Source of the DNA: Petunia secreta
Taxonomy: Eukaryota > Streptophyta > Magnoliopsida > Solanales > Solanaceae
DNA length: 64,000 nt
Direction of reading: 5' to 3'
NCBI GenBank assembly: GCA_029990175.1
Contig: JARKIP010000038.1
Coordinates: 28,775,501-28,839,500 of the forward strand
The position numbers and the translations under genes are program-made. Below, piece by piece: positions 1 to 11,039 of the stretch (position 1 is the first letter of the stretch; every line of letters starts with the position of its first letter). The notes below the pieces were generated by a model, which was not told the DNA's origin, searched no databases, and saw nothing but the letters and a program-made list of their open reading frames with translations.

Positions 1-34
1 AAACTCGGGTCTAATTGATATAATCCCTACATTT

Positions 35-200
35 ACAGCAACAACAACATACTCGGTGTGATCCCACAAGTGGGTTAGGGGAGGGTGGGGTGTATACAGA
101 CCTTACCCCAACAACAACAACATACATGGTCTCGGGAGGGTGGGGTGTACACTGACCTTACTCCTACCTACCTTGAGTGAGGTAGAGAGGCTGTTCCGAA
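35..200 (+). repeat. Au/SolS-like SINE-derived repeat, two partial copies
   Basis: Two head-to-tail partial copies of a short repeat are visible. Each has a CAA-rich stretch, a GGGAGGGTGGGGTGTA block and an 'accttac' block; the second ends in 'gtagagaggctgttccgaaaa'-like sequence followed by an A run. This wording is typical of Au-type SINE tails that are abundant in plant genomes. There is no clear target-site duplication and no box A/B promoter in the part present, so these are probably truncated copies. The family assignment is from recognition, not from a search. Confidence 0.45.
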
Positions 201-299
201 AAAAAGCATCATTACATATTCTAAAAATGTTTATTAGCTCATTTCAAAATCAATAAGGAGTTAAAACATAGTGTCACTTTAAAATCACAAAACTACTAT

Positions 300-482
300 T
301 TTTTTTTTAATAACCGAAAAATCCTCAAGTGGTGCACGATTTGAAATTCGATGGTAATGGTTACTCCTCACTGCCCTTCTCTACTTAAATATCATGCTTT
401 TGCCTAGCAGGATTCAAACCTGTGATGTCTGCCTGATCAACGCATCACAAGTTGCGCTCTCAAAACTAGACCGAAACCCTGT
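300..482 (-). mobile_element. tRNA-derived SINE, minus strand, with target-site duplication
   Basis: Read on the minus strand this 183-bp unit has a good RNA polymerase III box B (GGTTTGAATCC, complement near 407-424) in its first half and ends in a run of A (the T run at 300-308 on +). It is flanked by a near-perfect 11-bp direct repeat, aaaactactat at 289-299 and aaaattactat at 483-493 (10 of 11 match), as expected for LINE-driven insertion. Box A is not clear. Non-coding and probably non-functional now. Confidence 0.6.
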
Positions 483-493
483 AAAATTACTAT

Positions 494-2768
494 GAATAAG
501 AAAATTTGATGCACTTACCTGTAAAGTGTTTGCAGAAATGGCAATACGAATGGATTTATGGAAACGTTGGCGGCAGAAAGACTAACCAATTTCCCATATT
601 TGGCTCTACTTAGACTGCTTTATGTGGTAAAACTTTCACCCGCCATTTAGTTTGAGAAAATTACTCAACAAGCACATGAGTAGTACTTATTTACTGATCC
701 TAGCCCCACTTTTCACTCCCTTTCTTTCTCTATCCATTAGTTAATTTATAAATTAATTCACCTATTTTATAAATAATAAAAAAATTTATCCCTTAATTTA
801 AGGGTTTAGTTAATGCTGATCTCATATTTGTTAATGTTGTTTTAAGAATTAAAGACATGATTTATTATAAGAGTCTATTATTATTATTTTTTAAAATCTC
901 TTTATTATTTTTTTTACTGCTAGTTAATAAAACATTTTCTTTCCATTAGTTAGTATGCGTAAGAACATATAATATTTCCATAACTATCAAATTCAACTCT
1001 TTTATATTTTCTTTCTCATTGCATATTTATTTATGTTTATATTTTAAAAGTACAAAATGAATATTTCAAGAATTATTTTTAATAGTTATAATATAATAAT
1101 AATTCAGTATATTACACACACACACATATAGAGCATATTTTACTTATTTTTCTATTTATAATCTTATTCATATTATTGTGTTATTATATTTAAAAAATAA
1201 TTGTGTATTTATGTAGAGATCATAATGAATTTGTTAATTGTGTTTTGACCCTAAAATCGCCTATATACTATATTTAGCGCAAAATCAACTTTTTAACGAT
1301 TTAAATCCTCCCCATGTGTGTACATATAAAACAAATATTAATAATATATAAACAATACATACTTAATATTTTAAAAAATTAAGAGAATAATTATTTAAAT
1401 ACACGATATGTATGATATTAGATATTGTACATTTAATTAATAAATATTAAATACATGATATTGTTTATGTACTATTTGTATAGGGTTCTTTACTATTTGT
1501 TTATGTACAATAAACAGGACATAGACAATAATATGTTAAAATATTAAAATATTAGATATGCAAGTATTTTAAGATTACTTAAGAATATTTATTTATATAT
1601 TATTAACTGTATTTCATAAAAAAATATTTTTCCACTGTATTTAGGGATTAACCACAATTTGAAATATTAAATAATATCTAAATTTTTGATACATTTAGTA
1701 ACTAAATAAATATTACATACACAATATGTTAATATATAAATATTAATTAGATATTAATATTAATATATAAATTCTAATTAAATAAATATTACATACACAA
1801 TATATTAAATATTAAGTGATTAAATATTAAATACACAATATGTAATAAAAAAATATAGATATCATACATATATCGTATATCAAATAAATAATATTAAAAT
1901 TTTATTGATATCTAATAAATATTAATATATAAAATATTAATATTTTTAGAAATATCTAATAAAATATATAAAATATAAATATCATACATATATTGTATAT
2001 CAAATAAATATTAAAATATCATACATATATCGTGTATCTAATAAATATTAATATATAAAATAATAACATTTTATAAATATCTAATAAAATATATAAAATA
2101 TTAATATCATAAATATATCGTGTATCATTTAAATAAAAATATAAAAATTTCATAATTATATGGTGTATCTAATATATATCAATAGATATAAAATAAATAT
2201 TAAAGATCATACATATATTTTGTATCTAATAAATATTAATATATAAAATAATAATTCAATAAATATTAAATACATATTTTAAAATATTAAGTGATTAAAT
2301 ATTAAATATAAGATATGTAATATATTTTAAATATCTAATAAATAAATATTAATATCAATATTTACAATTTTAATACAATATATCACTATTTGAATATGGT
2401 GTATATTTAATATTTATTTATTTTAGTATTTTTTATTATTATTTTTAGGTGATATGTGTTTTGTTTATGCAAATATTAAATATGACGACTAAAATATAAA
2501 AAATAAAAAATAGTATTATGCAAATTCTTCTTTTTAGGTGATATATATTTTATTTTTTTAGCATTGATATATATCTTTTATTTAAGAAAAATAGTATTAG
2601 TATATAATTATTAACAGTAGGATTTTTTTTTATTATTTTAGTGTAAATGTTGTGGCTACCAAAAGTAAGGGCTAAAGAATAGTAAATATTTTCATATGGG
2701 CTGCTATTTATGTAAAGAACCCATTTAGTTTGCATGGCATTTAATGAGAACTTGTCAACTTTGAAAAC
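494..2768. other. AT-rich intergenic stretch, no gene seen
   Basis: No credible coding region. From about 1300 to 2400 the sequence is extremely AT-rich and built from recurring variants of 'aatattaaatacacaatatg' and 'atcatacatatatcgtgtatc', i.e. a degenerate AT minisatellite or matrix-attachment-like stretch. A short CA run (acacacacaca) lies near 1117. The short minus-strand ORF at 2550-2786 has no recognisable domain and is best taken as chance. Confidence 0.6.
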
Positions 2769-3011
2769 TTTTAGAAAAATAGCCACATTAAAGAAATACG
2801 AAAAAATTCAATATTTTGAACTAAAATTTTCATAATCCCAGAAAAATTTACTGGAACTTCGAGTATGAAGCTCAAGTAAAATTTTCTGGAACTTTGAACT
2901 AAACCCCAGCAAAAGTTGTTGGGGTTTAGTTCAAATTCTCACAGTTTTTTTTTTTCTGTGGCTGGTCTTCAAAAAAATGCATATTTTTAAAATATGGCTA
3001 CTTTTCTAAAA
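2769..3011. mobile_element. Foldback MITE-like element
   Basis: The ends are inverted repeats: ttttagaaaaatagcca at 2769-2785 pairs with tggctacttttctaaaa at 2995-3011 (16 of 17). Inside is a second, perfect 16-bp inverted repeat, tttgaactaaacccca at 2893-2908 and its complement at 2920-2935, with an 11-nt loop. It resembles short non-coding 'aaaaatagcca...ctggaac' repeats common in solanaceous intergenic DNA, but the family is not certain and I could not find a convincing TSD. Confidence 0.45.
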
Positions 3012-3366
3012 AATTGTAATTGTTGGTTGTTTCTCTTTGAACGGTTCAAAAATTGGCTAGCCATCAAAATTACCCTTTTATGTGAGTAAAAACTTGGGAG
3101 ACTTACAAAAATACCCACACAAGCTAAAGCAATTACAGCACCTATCCAGAACTTTCAAATATTACCTCAGCTACCCGCTCAACTAATTACCTAAATACCC
3201 ATTTATCACTCCCGCTTCTCCCAGGTCCAAAACATCCTATACTTTCAGGATTCTACACGATAATCTCTCCCAATTTCACGCTTCCAAAACCCTAATTCTT
3301 ACATAAATACAAGCTCACACCGTATACTTTCTTCACCAAACAGAGATCAGTATACTCTCTTCACCA

Positions 3367-6300
3367 ATGGAAGTCGAAATTTTAGTTCAGTTTAATGGTT
3401 ATTGGGATTCTGCTAACAGGTACTGTGATTTCCAAGTCGTTGGTTCTATGATTGAAAATAGCTGTAGTTTTAAACAATTCCAGACAGCTATCGCAGAGCT
3501 CCTAAATATCGATCTGTCGAAATAACAATTTGAGATCAAATTTGTGGTAAAAGATGCATATCCTCCCATGTCGATCAATAATGATATGGGAGTGAAGCTG
3601 TATATGCAGCAAAAGAAGAAAAAACCTGACATGATCGATTTTCAAATTGATGAAGGCAACATCATTACAGATGAATATCATCGGAACATTAAAACTGGGC
3701 AAGTTTTCAGAGACAAGGATGTCCTCAGTAGTGTTATGAAACACTATGCGATTTACAGAAAATTTCAATTTAAGGTTGATCGATCGTGTTCGAGAAGGTA
3801 ATATAACTATAATTTTTCTATTATATACTATTTTAGAATATACTTCTATTGTAATAGTATATTGTTCTAATGTACTCCAAATATAACGGAACTGTATGCA
3901 CTAACAAATATTGTGGAAATAACAGTATACCAAGCAGGTATACAGTACAATTGTACCCCCTAGAAGAAGTAATTTGTCACTTTACTGTTTCTGAGTAGTT
4001 GTATAATATACTGCATGCACTATGTTTCCTATTTTTTTGCGTAAATCTATGCCATAAGAAATACGTTGCAAATACTAAATGCGTATACAGTGCAAATGCA
4101 CTTGCTACTTTTGTTGTTTTTAGTGTAAACGTCGAGGCAGTAGCAACAGAGTAAAACTCTTTCGTGTATACCTTGGTAATGTACATTATACCCTGGAGGT
4201 ATACTAGTTTTATGCCCCTATATTTCCGCTGCGCGTGATACCTTGGTACTGTACAGTATACCGTTGAGGTATAGTGGTTTTATACGGTTCAATATTAATT
4301 ATACAGTATACCCTGTATTTTGTTGTGTGTCCTACCTTGGTACGGTACAATATACCATCGTGGTATACTGGTTGTATGCGGTTCAATATCAATTGTACAG
4401 TATACCCTTGTATTTCCATTGCGTGTACAGAGCAATTGTAGCCGTAGAAGAAGTAATTATAGGGTTCAATATCAATTATCTAGTATACCATGTATTTCCA
4501 TTGCGTTTTATACCTTAGTGTTGTACAATATGCGCTGGGGGTATACTGGTTTTATGTGGGTCAATAGCAATTGTATAGTATATCTTGTATTTCCGTTGCG
4601 TCTTATACCTTAGTAGTGTATAATATACTCTGGGGGTATATGGTTTTATGCGGTTCAATATCAATTATACAGTATTTCCGGTATTTCCATTGTCTGTACA
4701 GACGAATTGTAGCCATAGAAGAACTAATTTATGGGATAATTGATTTTCAATACTAGTATAGCATTGTTGCCATACGTGCACTACACTGCATGGTATACAT
4801 TGGAAAACTGTTACTGAACTCTTACGAAAACAAGTACTGTCTTATATGCATTGATGAGCAGTACGAGTGGGTTCTGAAATCATCAAGTGTGGGAAAGTCA
4901 AACCTATTTAAAGTAACATCTTTCAAGGATGATCAAACGTGCTCACATGAGCAGAGGTTTAATGCACAAAGACAAGCTACTGCTTCAGTTATTGGAGGAA
5001 TGATAAAAGACAATTATGAGGATCCGAGGAGAGTGTACACACCAGCAGATATAATCAGGTATATGAAAAAAGAGCACAGTATCGACATAAACTACATGCA
5101 AGCATGGAGATCAAAGGAAAAGGCGTTACAAATAGTAAGAGGGAAACCTCGTGACTCTTATAAGAAGTTACCGAGTTATTTGTATGTCATGCACCATGCA
5201 AATCCTGGATCAATAATACGACTACACACTGCGGCAAATGGGCGCTTCCTTTATGCTTTTGTTTCCCTTGTAACAACGATTGAAGGATGGAAATACTGTA
5301 GGCCAACAGTTGTAGTCGATGCCAGCTTCCTCAGAAGTGCAAATGGAGGGACATACATTATTGCATGTGCACAGGATGCAGGAGGTAAACTACAACTTTT
5401 TAAAGACAAAACACTTGTCGATTTCAGCATCTTAGTGAAAGTTGTCAAAAAATAAAGTACACTCATGTTGTTACTAAATAATAACTCTTCTTTTTACAGG
5501 ACATATCCTACCCCTAGCATATGCTGTTGTCGATTCTGAGAATGATGCATCATACCATTAGTTCTTTCAATGCTTCAAAGAAGCATATGCTCAGAGGGAT
5601 GACATGTGCTTTGTATCCGATAGAAATGAGAGCATTCACACTGCACTAACAACAGTGTATCCGCAGGTACCGCACTGTATCTGTATATTCCACCTATGGA
5701 ATAATATAAAAGTTAAGTTCAATAGGACGCAAAAGAAAATTTCAAAGACATACTATAAGAAAGCAAGAGCTTACACAGTTACAGAGTTCAACATACACAT
5801 GGGTGCTATTGGGAAGATTGATAGCAATGTCAAACAGTACTTGATTGACGCTGGATATAAAAGATGGTCGAGGACATATTCCATTGCAAATAGAACAAAC
5901 ACCATGACCTCCAACAATGCAGAATCGGTGAACTCTAGAACGAGGAACATAAGATACCTCCCCGTAATTAATTTTCTAGACTATATAATGCATCCAGTTA
6001 GGGAATGGAACTTTAAAAACAGGATGGAAGCTTTGGGTACTTGTAAGGAGCTGACACTGTCTAAAAAGTATGATGATGTCTTGACAGCAGAAATCATCGC
6101 ATCAAAAACGATGCGGGTATGATATACTTCAATGTATACTTTCTGAAAGTACTGTATATTGTATGTTTCAATGTCACTAATACAATTTGTTTCACAAAAA
6201 ATGTAGGCCTGCCATCAAATGAGTTCTTGCATTCAGTAGTGGATGGTTCGGTAACGTATCAAGTGTCCTTGGCTGAAAAGAGATGCACTTGTCGATGGTT

Positions 6301-6646
6301 TGATCTGGAAGAAATGTCATGTCGACATGCTTTGGCAGTGCTGGACAAGTTCAAATTGTCTCCATACCAATACTGCTCTGAATACTACACTAGGGAGAGT
6401 TTTATTCAAACGTATGCAATACCAGTTTATCCTATACCAGATGAGACTACATGGCAGATACCAGAAGAGGTTTTATCACAAGAGGTTCTACTACCAAGAG
6501 GAAGAATACCACCTGGAAGGCCAAAGACTGGAAGAATCAAATCAAATTGGGAAATGTCCCATGAGAAAGTGCAACTTACATGTCAACGGTGTGGAAAGAA
6601 AGGCCACAATCGTAGGACATGCAAAAATGTCCCTATAGAGTCTTGA
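3367..6646 (+). pseudogene. MULE transposase (MuDR-type), disrupted
   Basis: Would encode the DDE transposase that excises and integrates the element. The first exon (3367-about 3800) has the N-terminal domain typical of plant MULE proteins. The next block (about 4790-5384) leads into the MULE catalytic domain: first Asp in VVDASFL, then after an intron (5385-5499, GT...AG, clean junction) a second Asp in CFVSDRNESI and the late Glu in SNNAESVNS. From about 6207 follow a SWIM zinc finger (CTCRWF...CRHAL) and a CCHC knuckle (CQRCGKKGHNRRTC). Damage: TAA at 3523-3525 and TAG at 5559-5561, the latter probably from a conserved Trp codon. The exon 1-2 junction and the intron near 6117-6206 do not join in frame with the sites I see, so further small indels are likely. 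Intron 1 is filled with a tandem repeat. Family assignment is firm; activity is not expected. Confidence 0.87.
4238..4710 (+). repeat. About 95-bp tandem repeat in MULE intron 1
   Basis: Four diverged units start near 4238, 4332, 4508 and 4604. Each reads roughly 'taccttggtactgtacaatatacc...ggtatactggttttatgcggttcaatatcaatt...tatttccattgcgt', written here only in outline. A shorter interposed block with 'ttgtagccgtagaagaagtaatt' recurs near 4437 and 4705, and a relative of it near 3949. Several short ORFs across this stretch follow from the repeat and are not genes. Confidence 0.7.
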
Positions 6647-6739
6647 TATACCAACAAATTATGTTGGTTTCTTTTATTTTAGTGCGCGTCTGAAATAGCT
6701 GATGCTTTCATTGTTGGTGCAATTTGTGCATAACTTCTA

Positions 6740-8720
6740 GTTGTATACATTACTATTGTGTGGTATACCCTATTGGTATACTGGATTTATTGTGTTGGCT
6801 ATAAAATGTTATGGTGTTCAATATCAATTGTTCTTTACCGTGTAGTAAAATTTGTTCAATATGGGTATTTCATTGTATATCTTCCTAGAATACACTGTAC
6901 ATTTACTCATTAATTCGTTTACAGGAGAAAATATAGTACCACTTTTTCTTTAATGTAGTGGTGTTGATTCTGTATAATTGGTTTGTATATACTTCTGTAG
7001 TATTATTCTATTTGACCACTTTGTATCGCCATTTGATACTTTTCTAATATATGATATTACGCCAATGATATACGACTTTCCCAAAGGTACAAGGCTTTGC
7101 TTTCATTAACATATTTGTCCCTACTAACAAAAAGAATACTATTTTCAATTATATACTTTTCTAGTAAACAGTATACCACAATGGTATACAGATTTGATAT
7201 GTCACAGTATACTTTTTATTAATAGAAAATCATGGTACAGCTGTATACCTTTGCAGTATACACGATAGCCCGAATAGTATACACATTTGTTTTGTCACAA
7301 CATACTTCCCTATTAATTATAAGGAATTATGTTGCAAGTGTATACCTTTCTACTCAATAATATACCTAAAAAGGTATACCTTTTTACTTTGTTTTGCACC
7401 TGACTTGCTTTTGGGTAACACAAAATTTTTCTATTGTATAGCATGTTGGTATAGTTATATCCCAGGTGAAAGGTATATAACAGTATACCACAATGGTATA
7501 CATATTTGATTTGTCACAGTATACCTCTTATTAATAGAAAATCATGGTACAGTTATATACCTTTGTAGTATACATGATAGTCCGAATGGTATACACATTA
7601 GTTTTGTCAGAACATACTTCCCTATTAATGATAAGGAATTATGTTGCAAGTGTATACCTTTCTACTCAACAGTATACCAAAAAAAGTGAGCCCTAAAATT
7701 TGTCTTTCTATTATATACCTTTATAGTATATGGTATACCCCAATGGTATATAAGTTTGATTTTGCCACATTATATTTGCCTATTAACAAAAAGAAAATAG
7801 TCTTTCTATTGTATACCTTTATAGTATACGATATACCCAAATGGTATACAAGTTTGATTTTGTTACACTATATTTTCCTATTACCTAAAAGAAAATCATG
7901 CTTCTATTATATATCTTTCAAGTGTACAGTATACCCCCAATGATATACAACTTTGATTTATCACAATATATTTGTCTGTTAACTAAAAGGAAACCATCTT
8001 ACTATTGATACCTTTCTAATATATGATATATCCCAATGGTATACGATTTTTCCAAAGGTACAACACTTTGCTTTTTTCCAACATATTTGTCTATTAAGTA
8101 AAAAGAAAATTATTTTCTATTGTATACCTTTCTAGTAAAAAGAATTTTTTTTTTTACCTACAGTAGTGCTAAACTAACATATATGATATACATTTTCTTC
8201 TTCTTTTTTATTGTTTTTTTATCATATAAGTCATAAAAATAACTGATATATTTATAACATTTCTTATTTTCTTTTATACAAAAAATAATTGATAGAAGAA
8301 TATACGATATACCAAAAAAGTATATTGTATACAAAATAACAAAATTCAGACACAAAAAAGTGTATACCAGAAAGGTTTATCGTACTTAAAATAATTAAAT
8401 TTGAAGCATTCATTTTCTATAGTAAATCGCACATCCAGACACAAAGAGTTGTACTAAAAGAGTATACAATAATAAAATTTAAAATATTTATTTGTTTGAT
8501 TGCAGCTCACACTTCGATTCAAATATAAAAGGGTATACTAAATAAGTATAATCTAATTAAAGTATGTCGTTGTAGTAAACTATATACTACAGTAGTATAC
8601 TAGTACAATATACAGTTGAAATATACAAGCAGTAAACTCTATACTATAGCAGTATACTACTATGATATACAATTGAAGTAATCTCTATACATAGCAGTAT
8701 ACTCATTTTCCTCTTAAGGC
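6740..8720. repeat. GTATAC dyad array downstream of the transposase
   Basis: The AT-rich 3' half of the MULE is studded with the palindrome GTATAC, often as the larger dyad GTATACC-N4/6-GGTATAC. Exact cases lie at about 7171-7189 and 7483-7501; variants at about 7372, 7718, 7829 and 7926. The motif is also dense in intron 1 and at 10330-10780 but essentially absent from the rest of the window outside the MULE. No coding capacity seen. Function unknown; repeated transposase- or regulator-binding sites are one possibility. Confidence 0.72.
7169..7667 (+). repeat. Direct duplication, offset 312 bp
   Basis: The stretch 7169-7355 recurs at 7481-7667 with roughly 85-90 percent identity by eye. Each copy starts with the dyad GTATACCACAATGGTATAC and ends in 'aagtgtatacctttctactc'. 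The duplication multiplies the dyads inside the array. Confidence 0.75.
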
Positions 8721-9572
8721 TGCCAGTGTCAAGATTGGGATCGCCAATCTCAGGGGAATCGTCAACTGCAGAGGCTTCATGCAAAATCTGGCCACAGTTC
8801 CTTGACAATTTCTTGATCCGAATAACATGTGGTGTTGGTTGAGAATCATCTATTGGAATTGGCTCAGCTTCAGTTGTGCCTTGATTTACCGATATGTCCC
8901 TGGTTGGCATCTAACTCTTCACCTTCTGATATTGCATTCTTCATCAGCTGTATGCACATGTCATTTAGTGATAAAGTCAATTCGAGAAACGGAAGCACAA
9001 CGTGATATACTGTGATAAATTCAAGGGTTGGTCGTGTAACAAAGAAATCAATATGGAATATTGCAAATACATGTAAAAGAATGGCTAGGAACCTATTCGT
9101 TACGTGCCTAATATGGACACAGAATTATGATCTAGCTATAGAAATTACGTACTTCCCGATCAACAAAATTCAATCTGAAGACAAAGTGGTTGTACTTAAC
9201 TTCTCCAGACTTAACAACATTGGAATCAGGACCATTCCTAGGAGCTGAAAAGGAAAGAACATTAGAAAGGAAAAAGGAAACAACATAGCCTAGAGGAATC
9301 AAGATAGAGGGACAAACATAAAATAAGTTTCAACAAAAGATTTAGAAAGGTATCGCATAGACAAAGTGAGATACATTTTCATCCACGTCTATGATAACCC
9401 ATCCATCTTTCACTAGAAATGATAGTGAAAATAAGTTCTCAACACTTTGCGCAGAGGATTTTCTGTTCATTAAGAGATTTCCAAGCTTAACTCTCTTCTT
9501 CTTCCTTAGGATCTGTAACATGGTGGATATGTTCTTGTCTATATCTTTTTCCTCCTTAGTGCTAACATCAAG
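8706..9572 (-). pseudogene. NSE4: NSE4-like C-terminal gene fragment captured in the MULE
   Basis: NSE4 is the kleisin-like non-SMC subunit of the SMC5/6 DNA-repair complex in the nucleus. On the minus strand three exons in the right order give its C-terminal domain. Exon 9572-about 9372 follows a pyrimidine-rich ...catag acceptor and reads ILRKKKRVKLGNLLMNRKSS then QSVENLFSLSFLVKDGW. Exon 9244-9153 (acceptor ttccttttcag, donor GTACGT) reads PRNGPDSNVVKSGEVKYNHF then VFRLNFVDRE. Exon 8947-about 8706 (acceptor catacag) reads ELMKNAISEGEEL and, after a 1-nt frameshift, MPTRDISVNQ...KKLSRNCGQILHEAS. These match the conserved Nse4_C pattern (NRxSFAQTVENLFALSFLVKDGR...PRNAP...GEVxYxHFVFRF) as I know it. 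The first donor is degraded, the reading frame is broken, and the N-terminal half is not recognisable. Introns are retained, so capture was at DNA level rather than by retrotransposition. The 3' end fuses to the GTATAC array near 8705. Confidence 0.75.
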
Positions 9573-10102
9573 CTATGACAGAAGCAGATTAAACAATTGC
9601 GTCATTTTAGAATGTTATGAAATAAAGCAGCTAAATAAAACGCAAAACCAAGCAGTATCTGTCTTATTTCAGATCTACTTTATGCCTAATAATATTAACA
9701 AATTACAGTACATGTGAGCTTTAGAAAATCCTCATAATATTCTGAGGCCTACATGTACAAGGGAATTGGTTAATTAATACGTGATGCAATTCCTTTGGAT
9801 GGAAAATAGTTAGTCCAATAGCAGAATTTATCAAGTTCAGTTTTCAAAGAGAAAAAGAGAAGGTGGTTGCTTTTTCTATATTACATGGATTTTAGAAAAT
9901 TTCATGTTTACATAAAGGGAACTTTTAAGTTCACAGTTTTTTCATGGGCTTCAGAATTTACATGCAGCAAGTGTTCAAAGAACATGAAAACAAAAACTCA
10001 AGGATAAGCCAACACTAAAAGTTACTCCTATTTACTTCTGGAAACACAACGAAAGTGATACCTTTCATAACCAAATGAAATAAGAAAATTTTCTAAATGT
10101 AC
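9573..10102 (-). other. MULE interior, no recognisable exon
   Basis: Lies between the NSE4-like exons and a more distant minus-strand open stretch. Composition resembles intron. I looked for upstream NSE4 exons on the minus strand and did not recognise any. The plus-strand ORF at 9391-9717 is the antisense shadow of the NSE4-like exon. Confidence 0.5.
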
Positions 10103-10178
10103 TCTGGTGTGTCAATAACTTAAAACCAAACTAACTCTTGTCTGGTGTGTCAATAACTTAAAACCAAACTAAATCTTG
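10103..10178 (+). repeat. 38-bp tandem duplication
   Basis: Two adjacent 38-bp units (10103-10140 and 10141-10178) beginning 'tctggtgtgtcaataact' differ at a single base. A recent slippage-type duplication inside the MULE. Confidence 0.88.
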
Positions 10179-10329
10179 CCTGCAAAGGTCTAAATTGATA
10201 GACTGCTTTAACACATAAATCATGAGAAATTTACACGCACACCTCCTTCGGATGAGCACGTGAGTTCATCTTCGTGCGTGTTTTACGTGTAACCTTCTGA
10301 ATTTTAACTTCACAATTTATGGGTCCAAT

Positions 10330-10780
10330 CTTTTAGGACAGTATACCGCCGAAGTATAAAAGTAGTAAATTATATACTATATGTAGCAGTATATTATTGT
10401 AGTATACAATTGAAGTATATTGTTACAGTATACCTTTGTTGCAAGTAACTATTCTTTAATTTTCAACTCAAAAAGTATACAGCTGTGGTAAACTATATAC
10501 TATAGCATTATACTATTGTACAATATACTTTGTACATTTACTGGTTAATTCGTTTGCCTATATACCTTAAAATTAAAGCAATACACCATCAGGGTATACT
10601 GAATACCTGAATGGTATACAGAAGAAAACATACGCCTAACGATATGCAATTTGTTCAGTGACTTATTTTTTCTTTTGTTTTACTTTATTATATACAATAT
10701 ACCCCATGGCAGAGCACCTATAAATACTACGCACAACAGTATACCACAGGGGTATACATTGCATATGACAAAGCAACAAT
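10330..10780. repeat. Third GTATAC-rich block of the MULE
   Basis: Dense GTATAC/TATACC motifs resume here, including a dyad near 10737 (gtataccacaggggtatac). Part of it ('gtacatttactggttaattcg' type) also occurs downstream of the transposase near 6897, so the blocks share an origin. Non-coding. Confidence 0.6.
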
Positions 10781-10841
10781 AGACAAAGATCACAATACCA
10801 CAGATATGCATTTACATATCACAAGCAAACAACAAAAATAC

Positions 10842-11039
10842 CTTAGGCTCCGTAATCTTATCCAGCTCTATAACAGCAGGTGCACCTAGTGAGGTATAGA
10901 AGCGTCACTCGTATGTGCAGGTCGACCCACCTCATTCGTACCAACAGTTGCTCCCAAGATATTTATAACCACATCATTTTTAACCTAATTCGTACCAGCA
11001 ATACCCGCACCCGTAGTGTCCCCAAAAGTAACAATTGTC
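10842..11039 (-). pseudogene. Possible further minus-strand exon in the MULE
   Basis: A minus-strand open stretch ends at a good donor (AAG|GTATTT at 10842/10841). It reads TFGDTTGAGIAGTN, stop, VKNDVVINILGATVGTNEVG, then after a frameshift GAPAVIELDKITEPK. Coding-like composition plus the donor suggest an exon. It lies upstream of the NSE4-like exons on the same strand, so it may belong to the same captured gene or to another fragment. I do not recognise it as a conserved NSE4 segment. Confidence 0.35.

Noticed and set aside
407..424. Possible tRNA gene (box B-like sequence on minus strand)
   Set aside because: Only box B is clear, there is no cloverleaf, and the A-tail plus TSD show a SINE.
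3977..4613. Several short ORFs on both strands
   Set aside because: They fall in MULE intron 1 and arise from its tandem repeats.
9391..9717. Plus-strand 108-codon ORF
   Set aside because: It is antisense to the NSE4-like exon at 9572-9342, which has splice signals and conserved motifs on the minus strand.
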